This document shows, piece after piece, positions 55,288 through 63,799 of a DNA stretch of 64,000 bases; within the stretch, counting starts at the first letter, position 1; the number at the start of each line of letters is the position of its first letter. The notes beneath the pieces were generated by a model. That model saw only the letters and a list, made by a program, of their open reading frames with translations. It ran no database searches and was not told the DNA's origin. Source of the DNA: Pseudomonas caspiana (GTDB taxonomy: Bacteria; Pseudomonadota; Gammaproteobacteria; Pseudomonadales; Pseudomonadaceae); contig NZ_LOHF01000015.1 in NCBI RefSeq assembly GCF_002158995.1, forward strand, positions 90,110 to 154,109. The letters run 5' to 3'. The translations under genes were made by a program, and so were the position numbers.

Positions 55288-55974
55288 TCAGGCATGCAGC
55301 GCTTTTTGATGCGCATGGACGAGGTCTGCCAGACTCGCGTACTCACAGCGATTGCCGTCCAGTGCCTGCGGTGAATGATTCCAAGGCAGGCTGTGACCCC
55401 GTCGCAATGTACACACCGGGAAATCCACCCGCTCATTCCACGGGTCATCGGTTTCCGTACTGCGCACCGGTAACAGTTCTGATCGCTCCAGCTCCAGTTG
55501 GAGTAACGCAGTATTCAGACTCATGTGCCAATCAATGCTGCTGGGTTCGATAACAGCGTCGAACGTCACCGGCAAGCGGCTGATCAGCGAGCTCACATTG
55601 ATGCCGTGAGGTGGGGCGATCAGTATCAAACGGTAGAACTTGCTCAGGTACTGCAATGCACCTGGAACGTCTTCGAATATGGGCCAATGGTCAGAGGAGC
55701 TACTGAAAGCAACACTCTGATCCCAGTCAGGAATCATATGCAATTGGTGAGCCAGACGTTGGTATAGCTGGCCGTGAAACGCGGTATGACTGCCGTCTGA
55801 CCCACTGCTGATCAACTCGTCGGCGATACGTCGATAAGCTTCGAGCAACTGCTCGTCATCGGGCGCGGATCGGCTATGCACTGCCAGCGGTCGAAGTCCT
55901 TCAAGGATGCCCCGTTCTCGATCAACCAGTGTTCCAAAGGAAAATCCCAATGCCTTGTACTGGGTGACTTTCAT
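55288..55974 (-). CDS. HAD-fold protein lacking catalytic residues (probable pseudoenzyme)
   Basis: The 228-residue product aligns with the intact HAD protein at 52525 (ALGFSFGTLVDRERGIL against LTFDVVGTLIDFEAGIL, and similar length and C-terminus), but the nucleophile Asp of motif I is Phe (GFSFGT), motif II reads LILIAPPHG in place of LVATTNSR, and motif III SSIDWHMSL has lost the Lys of FEKPDPQFF. It cannot be a standard HAD phosphatase. The frame is full length with no stop and a good AGGAG site before ATG 55974, so it seems retained for another role, such as binding or regulation. Between it and gabT lies a terminator-like hairpin. Confidence 0.75.
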   Translation of the reverse strand: MKVTQYKALGFSFGTLVDRERGILEGLRPLAVHSRSAPDDEQLLEAYRRIADELISSGSDGSHTAFHGQLYQRLAHQLHMIPDWDQSVAFSSSSDHWPIFEDVPGALQYLSKFYRLILIAPPHGINVSSLISRLPVTFDAVIEPSSIDWHMSLNTALLQLELERSELLPVRSTETDDPWNERVDFPVCTLRRGHSLPWNHSPQALDGNRCEYASLADLVHAHQKALHA

Positions 55975-56023
55975 TGTTCGCTCCTGAGCAACCACTGTCG
56001 GTTCCGTCTAGTTTCAAACCAAA

Positions 56024-56050
56024 GCCCGGCACTGGGTGAGCAGGCCGGGC
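56024..56050 (-). terminator. Terminator-like hairpin after gabT
   Basis: On the reverse strand GCCCGGC and GCCGGGC form a 7-bp GC stem with a 13-base loop followed by TTTGGTTTGAAAC. It lies 20 bases beyond the gabT stop and before the HAD-like gene. Confidence 0.5.
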
Positions 56051-56070
56051 AGGTCATGCAACGCAGGTGC

Positions 56071-57360
56071 TCAGCAGGCTGCCGCCAATGCGCGATCAAG
56101 CATCTGCAAGGCTTCCGCCACTTGCTCGGAGGTGGTCACCAGCGGCGCAAGGAAGCGCACCACGTTACGGTGTACACCGCACTTGATCACCAGCAGACCC
56201 GCGTTACGCGCTTCGTCGATGACTTTCTGCGCCAGCGCTGCATCCGGGCTTTGCTTGTTATCATCGGCGACCATTTCGATGGCTTGCATGAAGCCCAGGC
56301 CTCTGACATCACCAATGCGTGGGTAGCGGGCTTGCAGGGCCAGCAGACCGTCCCGCAACTGCGCGGACAGTTTCTCCCCCTGGCCCAGCAGATCCTGCTC
56401 TTCGAACAGGTCCAGCACCGCCAGCGCCGCAGCACAAGCGACTGCATTGCCGCCATATGTACCGCCCAGGCCACCGGGCGTCGGCGCATCCATGATCTCG
56501 GCCCGGCCTACTACACCGGAGAGCGGCATTCCGCCTGCCAGGCTTTTTGCGACCGTAACCAGATCAGGTTTGATACCTGCGTGCTGGAAGCCGAACATGG
56601 TGCCAGTGCGGCCAAAGCCAGCCTGAATTTCATCAAGAATCAGCACGATGCCGTGCTGAGTGCAGCGCGCACGCAAGGCTTGCAGGAATTCATTGGAGGC
56701 GGCGATGAAACCTCCGTCGCCCTGTACGGGCTCGATGAGGATCGCCGCCACGCGATCGGGTGCAACATCGGTGGCGAACAGCTCATCCAGTTCCGCCAGC
56801 GCATCGTCGCTGCTGATTCCGCGATACGGGTTCGGGTAAGTGGCGTGATAAATCTCGGCCGGGAAAGGCCCAAAGTTCTGTTTGTACGGCTGGCTCATGC
56901 CCGTCAGGGTTACGCCGAGCAGGGTTCGTCCATGGAAGCCGCCGCGAAAGGAAATCACCGCCGTACGATTGGTATGGCCACGGGCGATCTTGATTGCGTT
57001 CTCTACGGCTTCAGCGCCGGAGGTGAACAGCACGCTCTTGTAGTGTTCATCGCCACCGATCAGCTTGTTCAGTCGCGCGGCGACCTGGATGTAGTTCTCG
57101 TAGGCCACGACCTGAAAGCTGGCATGGGAAATCTCGCCGACCTGGCGACGTACTGCCTCAACCACGCGCGGGTGATTGTGTCCGACATTGAGTACGCCGA
57201 TACCCCCGACGAAGTCCAGATAGCGCTTGCCATCCACATCCCACAGCTGCGCGCCCTCGGCACGTGCAGCGACAACCGGATGAGCCGTGATGATGCCGCG
57301 CGGGATGTGCTGCTCACGCAGAGCGAGCAGCCGTTGGTTTTCAGTCAGTGCAGAATTCAT
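56071..57360 (-). CDS. gabT: 4-aminobutyrate aminotransferase (GabT-like)
   Basis: The 429-residue class III aminotransferase has KRYLDFVGGIGVLNVGHNHP, GAEAVENAIKIAR, PLP-pocket Asp in LILDEIQAGFGRTG and the PLP lysine in TVAKSLAGGMPLSG. Start at ATG 57360 with GGAGATTG before it. It should transfer the amino group of GABA or a related omega-amine to 2-oxoglutarate, giving succinate semialdehyde for the dehydrogenase encoded upstream. It lies after the PotA-like gene in the leftward series, separated by a 388-bp gap with a family B repeat. Confidence 0.88.
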   Translation of the reverse strand: MNSALTENQRLLALREQHIPRGIITAHPVVAARAEGAQLWDVDGKRYLDFVGGIGVLNVGHNHPRVVEAVRRQVGEISHASFQVVAYENYIQVAARLNKLIGGDEHYKSVLFTSGAEAVENAIKIARGHTNRTAVISFRGGFHGRTLLGVTLTGMSQPYKQNFGPFPAEIYHATYPNPYRGISSDDALAELDELFATDVAPDRVAAILIEPVQGDGGFIAASNEFLQALRARCTQHGIVLILDEIQAGFGRTGTMFGFQHAGIKPDLVTVAKSLAGGMPLSGVVGRAEIMDAPTPGGLGGTYGGNAVACAAALAVLDLFEEQDLLGQGEKLSAQLRDGLLALQARYPRIGDVRGLGFMQAIEMVADDNKQSPDAALAQKVIDEARNAGLLVIKCGVHRNVVRFLAPLVTTSEQVAEALQMLDRALAAAC

Positions 57361-57592
57361 CTCAATCTCCGTGATCGCCAGAGTGGCAGGTGATGTGATC
57401 AGGATAAGCACTGGCCAGAATCACAAGCACTGTAGTTGCCCGGGCCAGCGCTGTGATCGACTGTTTTGGAGGGAGGTTGCGAAATAATTCGCTGTGGAGT
57501 GTTGCAGGCAAACTTGAGTGGTTTGTAAATCCTGTGGAAGCAGAGCTTGCTCCTGTCAAATAAATGCACTTACCTGACGTGGAGTGTTTTTT

Positions 57593-57682
57593 TACAGGAG
57601 CGCACGAGCACCGCGAGGCCGCGATGGCGGCGCGTCAGACAAATCGCTATCGCGGCCTCGTGGTGCTCGTGCGCTCCTACAG
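57593..57682. repeat. Intergenic inverted repeat, family B
   Basis: Arms ACAGGAGCGCACGAGCACCG and GGTGCTCGTGCGCTCCTACA with GCGTCAGACAAATCGCTATC in the spacer. It lies in the 388-bp gap between the PotA-like gene end and the gabT start; the rest of the gap shows no gene. Confidence 0.92.
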
Positions 57683-57748
57683 TTCTGGGTTGATTCGCAC
57701 AGCGCTGTGTCAGGGACACCTGGGCAGCTCCCACATAAAAGCCCTGCG

Positions 57749-58834
57749 TCAGACCACTGCCCGCGGCACAACAATGGTGTCTTCCGGGTGCAGGCGCATG
57801 AGCAGCGGGGAGCCAATCGGCGGCAGGCTGAGGTTACCTTCGTGATGGCTTGGCTGACGCAGGCTGACCGTCGGGCCGCCTTCCAGGTCGACGAACACCT
57901 TGAGGCTTTCCCCCTGAAAAACAATGTCCGAAACACGACCGCGCAGACGGTTCCATTCCGGGCCTGAGGTGTCGTTGTCGAGCAGCAGTTTTTCCGACTG
58001 CAATGCCAGAAACACATCGCCCGAAGGTGGAATAGCGCGGGTCGTACGCAGTGCCGTAGCCCCCAGATTCAGGCCGCTGTCACTGCGTTGCAGCGGGATC
58101 AGGGTGCTTTCGCCAATGAAACTGGCGACGAAGTCATCGGAAGGATGATCGTGCAAACGACGTGGCGTATCCACCTGCACCAACTGGCCGCCACGCATGA
58201 TCGCGATACGGTCACTCATGGTCAGCGCTTCACGCTGGTCATGGGTGACGTAAATCATCGTTGCACCCAAGCGTTTGTGCAGGGCTCGCAGCTCAATCTG
58301 CATGGTCTCGCGCAGCTGTTTATCGAGAGCGGAAAGCGGTTCGTCCATCAGGATCAGCTTGGGTTCAAAGACGATGGCCCGGGCCAGTGCCACCCGTTGC
58401 CGCTGACCGCCGGAAAGGGCCGCAATCGAACGGTTTTCGTAGCCGCTCAGTTCCACTGTCGCCAACGCTTGCTTCACGCGACCCAGGCTTTTGGCAGCGC
58501 TTTCCCCTCTGGCGCGCAGGGGGAACGCAACGTTCTCGCCCACTGTCATGTGTGGGAACAGCGCGTAATTCTGAAACACCACGCCGATTTCACGCTTATG
58601 GGGCGGCATCAACGTCACGTCGCGCTCGCCAAACAGAATGCTCCCGGAGCTGACGCGGATGAATCCACCGAGGATGCTCAGCAGCGTTGTTTTGCCCGAG
58701 CCGGAAGGGCCCAGCAAAGACATGAATTCTCCCGCCTCAACCTTCAGGTTCACATTGTTCAGCGCCTTGAGGCTGCCGTAATCCTTGCAGACCTGATTGA
58801 CGCTGACCGACTCAAAACCTTCAGTGAAATTCAT
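57749..58834 (-). CDS. ABC transporter ATP-binding protein (PotA-like)
   Basis: The 361-residue ATPase has Walker A GPSGSGKTT, signature ALSGGQRQRVALARA, Walker B LILMDEPLSALD and a TOBE-like C-terminus (about residues 285-355). It should serve the permeases encoded at 60.6-62.4 kb. It is separated from the SSADH gene by 130 bases, so it may have its own start region but is in the same leftward series. Confidence 0.9.
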   Translation of the reverse strand: MNFTEGFESVSVNQVCKDYGSLKALNNVNLKVEAGEFMSLLGPSGSGKTTLLSILGGFIRVSSGSILFGERDVTLMPPHKREIGVVFQNYALFPHMTVGENVAFPLRARGESAAKSLGRVKQALATVELSGYENRSIAALSGGQRQRVALARAIVFEPKLILMDEPLSALDKQLRETMQIELRALHKRLGATMIYVTHDQREALTMSDRIAIMRGGQLVQVDTPRRLHDHPSDDFVASFIGESTLIPLQRSDSGLNLGATALRTTRAIPPSGDVFLALQSEKLLLDNDTSGPEWNRLRGRVSDIVFQGESLKVFVDLEGGPTVSLRQPSHHEGNLSLPPIGSPLLMRLHPEDTIVVPRAVV

Positions 58835-58964
58835 GAAGCATCCTCCTGTGCAGAGCGGGTGTCTGCATCCATCTGAACACAGCCGCTGACCGTGTTCGTG
58901 CCGTTTTGAGCCGCCGGGATAACAGGATCTGCTGCCCGGCGGTGTCTGTGTTTGAGGCCGGCTG

Positions 58965-60425
58965 TCAGTCCAGACCGCCGATGTGCCAGGCCTTCACTTC
59001 GAGGAATTCGTCGAGGCCGTACTTTGAGCCCTCACGGCCGGTGCCTGACTGCTTCATGCCGCCAAAAGGAGCGACTTCCATGGAAATAATCCCGGTATTC
59101 AACCCCACCATGCCGAACTCCAGCCGTTCACCCACACGCCAGGCGCGGCGCATGTCTTGAGTGAAGTAATACGCGCCCAGGCCATAGGGAGTAGCGTTGG
59201 CCAGCGCCAGCGCTTCGGCTTCGTCCTTGAAGCGGAACAGCGGGGCCACTGGACCGAACGTTTCTTCGCTGGCCAGCAGCATGTCGGCTTTGGCGTCACG
59301 CAGAACGGTAGGCTGGACATACAGCCCATCGCCCTGAGGCGTGCCGCCAATCACTACACTGGCACCTTTTTCCAGCGCGTCGCCAATGTGTCGGGCGACT
59401 TTGTCGACTGCCGCAGCATTGATCAGCGGACCAATCGTGACGCCGGTTTGCAGGCCATCGCCGACCTTCAATTCGGCCACGGCAGCGCTCAGGCGCTCGG
59501 CAAAACGCTCATAAATACCGTCCTGAACCAGAATGCGATTGGCGCAGACGCAGGTTTGCCCAGCGTTGCGGAATTTGCTCTGCATGACCCCGGCAATGGC
59601 CAGATCCAGGTCCGCATCATCAAAGACGATGAACGGGGCGTTGCCACCCAGTTCCAGGCTCAAGCGTTTGATGGTGCTCGCACACTGGCTCATCAATAAC
59701 TGGCCGATTTTGGTTGACCCTGTGAACGAGAGCTTGCGTATCGCCGGGTTGCTGGTCATTTCACCGCCAACTCCGGCTGGCAAGCCGGTCAGCACGTTGA
59801 ATACGCCGGCCGGGATGCCCGCACGTTCTGCGAGTACCGCCAGCGCCAAGGCTGACAGTGGGGTCATTTCCGACGGCTTGACCAGCACCGGGCAGCCTGC
59901 CGCCAGCGCCGGGGCGCACTTGCGGGTGATCATCGCGTTAGGGAAGTTCCACGGGGTGATGGCGGCCACGACGCCAATCGGCTGTTTGAGCACAATGATG
60001 CGTCGGTCGGCGACCGGTGAAGGGATGGTATCGCCGTAGATGCGCCGGGCTTCTTCGGCGAACCATTTGACGAAGCTGGCGCCGTAGGCAATTTCACCGC
60101 GCGACTCGGTCAGCGGTTTGCCTTGCTCGGCGGTCATGATCAGCGCCAGGTCTTCCTGGTTGTCCATGATCAGCTTGAACCAGACTTCAAGAAAACGCGC
60201 GCGCTCGGCGGCCGGCACCTCGCGCCAGGCCACGAAACGTGCCTCAGCAGCGGCGATGGCGCGACGGGTTTCCGCGGCTTGAAGGGCCGGAACCCGGGCA
60301 ATCACGCTGCCGTCGGCGGGGTTGGTCACGTCCAGCGTAGCGCCGTCATCGGCATCAATCCACTCGCCATTGACGTAGGCGCGCTCGACGAGAAGGGAAG
60401 GGTCACGCAGGGTATTTTTCAACAT
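58965..60425 (-). CDS. gabD: NAD(P)-dependent succinate-semialdehyde-type dehydrogenase (GabD-like)
   Basis: The 486-residue ALDH has AITPWNFPNAMITRKCAPAL, FTGSTKIG, catalytic Glu in LELGGNAPFIVF and catalytic Cys in NAGQTCVCANR. The TCVCANR form with a second Cys is typical of succinate semialdehyde dehydrogenases. It starts at ATG 60425; a TTG two codons earlier is less likely. Beside gabT it would complete the GABA to succinate route. It lies between the permease and ATPase genes, which is an unusual place inside a transporter unit. Confidence 0.86.
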   Translation of the reverse strand: MLKNTLRDPSLLVERAYVNGEWIDADDGATLDVTNPADGSVIARVPALQAAETRRAIAAAEARFVAWREVPAAERARFLEVWFKLIMDNQEDLALIMTAEQGKPLTESRGEIAYGASFVKWFAEEARRIYGDTIPSPVADRRIIVLKQPIGVVAAITPWNFPNAMITRKCAPALAAGCPVLVKPSEMTPLSALALAVLAERAGIPAGVFNVLTGLPAGVGGEMTSNPAIRKLSFTGSTKIGQLLMSQCASTIKRLSLELGGNAPFIVFDDADLDLAIAGVMQSKFRNAGQTCVCANRILVQDGIYERFAERLSAAVAELKVGDGLQTGVTIGPLINAAAVDKVARHIGDALEKGASVVIGGTPQGDGLYVQPTVLRDAKADMLLASEETFGPVAPLFRFKDEAEALALANATPYGLGAYYFTQDMRRAWRVGERLEFGMVGLNTGIISMEVAPFGGMKQSGTGREGSKYGLDEFLEVKAWHIGGLD

Positions 60426-60566
60426 GATCAAGGTGCCTTGAAGGTCCGAACGATGGACTCATTGTAAAAATGTCTGCCCAGCGGGCGATGCCGAGATAGC
60501 CGCTGGTGCGGGTGCTAGATGCTGAATTTGCAGCGCTGGCGGCAGATGTTGCTATCCCGATATCCC

Positions 60567-60638
60567 TGTAGGAGCTGCCGAAGGCTGCGAAACGGTGTGT
60601 CAGACAAATTGCCTTCGCAGCCTTCGGCAGTTCCTACC
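60567..60638. repeat. Intergenic inverted repeat, family A
   Basis: Arms TGTAGGAGCTGCCGAAGGCT and CGCAGCCTTCGGCAGTTCCT with TGTCAGACAAATTGCC in the spacer. It lies between the SSADH and PotC-like permease genes, inside the transporter series. Confidence 0.93.
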
Positions 60639-60650
60639 GAGGTGGTGTTT

Positions 60651-61448
60651 TCAACTTGGTTTATTACGCCCCGCGATCACCACCAACAACAGTGAAGCCA
60701 GAATCAGGATCGAGCTGATGGCCGCAATCGTCGGGTCGATTTCGTCGCGCAGTGCGGTGAACATGCGCTTGGTCAGGGTCTGGTTGTCGCCGCCGGAGAT
60801 GAACAGCGCGACCACGGTTTCATCCAGCGAGGTGATGAACGCAAACAGTGTGGCCGAGACCAGGCTTGGCTTGATCTGCGGCAGGGTCACGGCCATGAAC
60901 GCCCGGAAGCGATTCATGCCCAGGCTGCGAGCGACCATTTCCTGAGACATGTCGAAGTTACGCAAACCTGCCAGCAGGGCGATGATCACGTAGGGCAGTG
61001 CCAGCATGATGTGCGCCAGAATCAGTCCGGTCATGGTGCTGATCAGACCCACCCTGGCGTACACAAAAAACACCCCGGCGGCGATGAGGATGATCGGCAC
61101 CATCATCGGCAGCAGCAGAATGATTTGCAGGGTGCGCACCACCTTCAGGCTGGAGCTGTTGATCGCGTAAGCCGCGGCCATGCCGATGGGCAGGCTGACC
61201 AGCGTGGTAACAGCGGCGGTGATCAGGCTGACCCGTGCCGCCGACATCCACTCGGCGCTCTGAAAGAACGCCGCATACCAGCGCAGCGACCATTCCTTGG
61301 GCGGGAATTGCAGGAAGCGCGCTTCGGAGAACGACATCGGCACCACGATCAGTACCGGCAGAATCAGGTACAACAGAATCGCTGCCACCAGCACCGTGAA
61401 CAGCGCGTGGGAAAGGCGGATATGACGCAGATAGGCGACCAGTTTCAT
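60651..61448 (-). CDS. ABC transporter permease (PotC-like)
   Basis: The 265-residue, six-helix inner-membrane protein has the EAA loop VARSLGMNRFRAFMAVTLPQI. It starts directly next to the PotB-like stop (no gap), so they are coupled. It belongs to the polyamine/amine importer class. Confidence 0.9.
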   Translation of the reverse strand: MKLVAYLRHIRLSHALFTVLVAAILLYLILPVLIVVPMSFSEARFLQFPPKEWSLRWYAAFFQSAEWMSAARVSLITAAVTTLVSLPIGMAAAYAINSSSLKVVRTLQIILLLPMMVPIILIAAGVFFVYARVGLISTMTGLILAHIMLALPYVIIALLAGLRNFDMSQEMVARSLGMNRFRAFMAVTLPQIKPSLVSATLFAFITSLDETVVALFISGGDNQTLTKRMFTALRDEIDPTIAAISSILILASLLLVVIAGRNKPS

Positions 61449-62375
61449 TTAGCGCGCTCCCAGAATGCGTTCGATAGGGATGAACTTGTTGATCCCCCAG
61501 AAAATCAGGAACACCACTAGCAGTAACACCAGGCCTACCGCGCTCGCGGCGCCCCAGGCGTGATACAGCTCAACGTTGCGTTGCACCAGCATCGATACCA
61601 GGATCGTGCGACCACCACCGAGCAGCTCGGGCGTAATGAAGAAACCCAGGCAGATGACGAAAACCAGAATCGAACCGGCCATGATTCCCGGTGCCGCCAT
61701 CGGCAAGAACACTCGGCGGAAAGTGTAAAAAGGCTTGGCCCCGAGGCTTTCCGAGGCTTGCATCAGGTCCTGCGGAATTTTTTTCATCACTGAATACAGC
61801 GGCAGAACCATGAACGGCAGCATCACATGCAGCGTGCCAATGACCGTGCCCGTGGTGTTGTGCATCAGGTTCAACGGCTGATCGATGATCCCCATGTCGA
61901 TCAACGTCTGGTTGACCAGCCCGCGGCGTTGCAGCAACACCAGCCAGGCGTAGGAACGCACCAGCACGCTGGTCCAGAACGGGATGATTACGCAGATCAG
62001 AATCAGATTGGCCCAGAAGCCGTGCAGGCGTGACGCGGCATAAGCAATAGGGAAGCCGAGGAAGACCGACAGTACAGTGACGATGAGGCTGATCTTGAAG
62101 GTCAGGACGAACGTGTCCCAATAGATCCGCTCTTCAAAAATACGCAGGTAGTTGGCGAGGGAGAAGCCTTCTTCAGTCTGCACCGACTGAAAGGCCAGCC
62201 AGCACATCGGCAGGATCAACAGCACTATCACCATGAACAGCGCCGGGGTGAGCAACAACATCATTGAGGTGTGTTCCTTGCGCTCCTCACGGGCAAGGGC
62301 ATCGCTGTTGGTCAGCGGCGGTTGTTGCTGATTGTCGGATTCAGGCAGGGATTTGGCGAGATAAGCATTGGACAT
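61449..62375 (-). CDS. ABC transporter permease (PotB-like)
   Basis: The 308-residue inner-membrane protein has about six helices and the EAA loop ASESLGAKPFYTFRRVFLPM. It has a longer N-terminus than usual (about 50 residues before the first helix, with ESDNQQQPPLTNSDALAREE). GGGAGAAAGAC precedes the ATG. Its upstream region carries a duplicated leader that mirrors the one before the binding-protein gene. Confidence 0.9.
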   Translation of the reverse strand: MSNAYLAKSLPESDNQQQPPLTNSDALAREERKEHTSMMLLLTPALFMVIVLLILPMCWLAFQSVQTEEGFSLANYLRIFEERIYWDTFVLTFKISLIVTVLSVFLGFPIAYAASRLHGFWANLILICVIIPFWTSVLVRSYAWLVLLQRRGLVNQTLIDMGIIDQPLNLMHNTTGTVIGTLHVMLPFMVLPLYSVMKKIPQDLMQASESLGAKPFYTFRRVFLPMAAPGIMAGSILVFVICLGFFITPELLGGGRTILVSMLVQRNVELYHAWGAASAVGLVLLLVVFLIFWGINKFIPIERILGAR

Positions 62376-62387
62376 GTCTTTCTCCCG

Positions 62388-62438
62388 TCACTTGTTCTGG
62401 CTGAAGCGCTGGAAGGCGCCGTGCTTGAGTGTTGGCAT
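62388..62438 (-). pseudogene. 16-codon ghost of a binding-protein gene before potB-like gene
   Basis: An ATG at 62438 opens a 16-codon frame MPTLKHGAFQRFSQNK ending in TGA. Its ATG sits at the same place relative to the duplicated leader as the ATG of the binding-protein gene (63799), and the end FQRFSQNK looks like the C-terminus of such a protein (the intact copy ends WLSFVQKK). This suggests an in-frame deletion of almost the whole second binding-protein gene, leaving its first and last codons. A coincidental short leader frame is the alternative. Confidence 0.45.
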
Positions 62439-62612
62439 GTGAACGACTCCCGAAAGATGGGGCAGATGCTTAAAACGAGTGTCTTTCTGTTCCGGTCGCT
62501 CTGCGGGACCGTGCAGTTTCCAATGTACCCAGATGTCGGCAAATGAAGCCGCTGAAATGCGCTGCGCGAGAGTGCTTTATTGCGTAATGAGGCGTGCGGA
62601 CGGCATGTCCTG
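62439..62612. repeat. Leader duplication, copy 1 (before potB-like gene)
   Basis: About 174 bp matches the region before the binding-protein gene with conserved spacing from the ATG: CGGTCGCTCTGCGGGACC at 62493-62510 (55 from the ghost ATG), AGTGCTTTATTGCG at 62571 (133) and GGACGGCATGTC at 62598 (160). Copy 2 has the same motifs at 57, 133 and 160. Confidence 0.8.
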
Positions 62613-62643
62613 CGTTGAGGTGTCTGGAAGAAAGGATCGTCAC

Positions 62644-62732
62644 TGTAGGAGCGCACGAGCACCGCGAGGCCGCGATAGCGGTGCGTCAGGCGGGACGCTA
62701 TCGCGGCCTCGCGGTGCACGTGCGCTCCTACA
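62644..62732. repeat. Intergenic inverted repeat, family B
   Basis: Arms TGTAGGAGCGCACGAGCACC and CGCGGTGCACGTGCGCTCCT (one mismatch) with GTGCGTCAGGCGGGACGCTA in the spacer. It lies between the binding-protein stop and leader copy 1. Confidence 0.92.
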
Positions 62733-62746
62733 GGTTGTAGTAGTAA

Positions 62747-63799
62747 TTACTTCTTCTGCACAAACGACAACCAGCGTTCTTCTGCCTTGATGCCCTCGGC
62801 AGACGCCCACCATTTGGCCGACAGCAATGCCTGACGGGAGATGTTTTCAGGTGAGGAGGGCAGCTTGGCAGCACGTTCTGCCGGGATGGTGCCGGTCTCG
62901 AAGGCTTTCGGGTTGAGCGGGCCGTAATCAATGATCATCGGCAGTGCTGCCTGTAGTTTCGCGTCGATGGCTTCGTTGACGAACTTCATCGCCGCCGCTT
63001 TGTGCGGTGTGCCCTTGAGGACGCAGAGGGAGTTGGTTTCCAGAATGCCCTGATTGTAATCGAAGGCCACTGGCGCGCCGTCGGCCTGAACAGCCGTGAT
63101 ACGACCGTTCCACGCTTGAATCATGTCCACTTCGCCATCGCTGATCAGCTGTGCCGACTGACCGCCCGACGTCCACCAGGTGGAAATGTGCGGTTTTATC
63201 TCTTCGAGTTTCTTGAAGGCGCGCTCCACGTCCAGTGGGTACAACTTGTCGGGCGCGACGCCGTCGGCCAGCAGGGCTACTTCCAGGGTCGGGCGCGGCA
63301 AATTACGCAATGAACGCTGGCCCGGGAATTTCTTCGTGTCCCAGAAATCCGCCCAGGTTTTGGGTGCCTTGTCGCCCTTGAAGGCGTCGGTGCGATAAGC
63401 CAGCACCGTGGAGTAGCTGATGTAGCCCACGCTGTACTCATCTTTGAGATCCGCCGGTAATTGCACTGCGTTGGGGATCAGCGCCGGGTCAAGCTTTTCG
63501 AACAGGCCTTCCTGCTGACCGCGCACGCAGTCGCCCGTCGGTAGATCCACTACGTCCCAGGTGACTTTGCCGCTTTCGACCTGAGTCTTGATGATTGGGT
63601 AGGCTTTGGGCGAACTGTCCTGCTTGAGCGTCAGGCCAAGTTTTTTGGCCGCCGGTTCCAGGATCGCCTTGCTCTGCGCCTCCTGATAGGCACCGCCCTG
63701 AGACACAAACGTGATGTCTTCAGCGAACGCCATATTGGCGCAGCCGGTGAGAATGGCCAGGCTCGCCAGCTTGAAGGTGCGGATAGTGGATGCTGTCAT
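62747..63799 (-). CDS. ABC transporter substrate-binding protein (PotD-like)
   Basis: The 350-residue product has a signal peptide (hydrophobic core LASLAILTGC then ANMAFAED, cleavage near residue 26) and a spermidine/putrescine-type binding fold (DITFVSQGGAYQEAQSKA). It should be the periplasmic receptor for the permeases and ATPase that follow leftward. It is a paralogue of the protein at 46961. The ATG at 63799 is chosen because it gives the signal peptide immediately and lines up with the duplicated leader; the frame is open further upstream to 63928. A TGC in the signal core could be mistaken for a lipobox. Confidence 0.88.
   Translation of the reverse strand: MTASTIRTFKLASLAILTGCANMAFAEDITFVSQGGAYQEAQSKAILEPAAKKLGLTLKQDSSPKAYPIIKTQVESGKVTWDVVDLPTGDCVRGQQEGLFEKLDPALIPNAVQLPADLKDEYSVGYISYSTVLAYRTDAFKGDKAPKTWADFWDTKKFPGQRSLRNLPRPTLEVALLADGVAPDKLYPLDVERAFKKLEEIKPHISTWWTSGGQSAQLISDGEVDMIQAWNGRITAVQADGAPVAFDYNQGILETNSLCVLKGTPHKAAAMKFVNEAIDAKLQAALPMIIDYGPLNPKAFETGTIPAERAAKLPSSPENISRQALLSAKWWASAEGIKAEERWLSFVQKK

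Noticed and set aside
55876..57393. Long open frame of 505 codons on the + strand
   Set aside because: It lies antisense to gabT, whose protein is clearly conserved, and its translation has the Gln/Arg/Ala-biased make-up of a GC-rich shadow.
8666..62732. CRISPR array or transposon ends
   Set aside because: The repeats are single paired palindromes scattered between unrelated genes, without regular spacing, spacers, cas genes or transposase genes.
62747..63799. Lipoprotein assignment for the binding protein because of the TGC in its leader
   Set aside because: The Cys lies in the hydrophobic core and is followed by ANMAFAED, a normal Sec cleavage site; the paralogue at 46961 is likewise a soluble periplasmic type.
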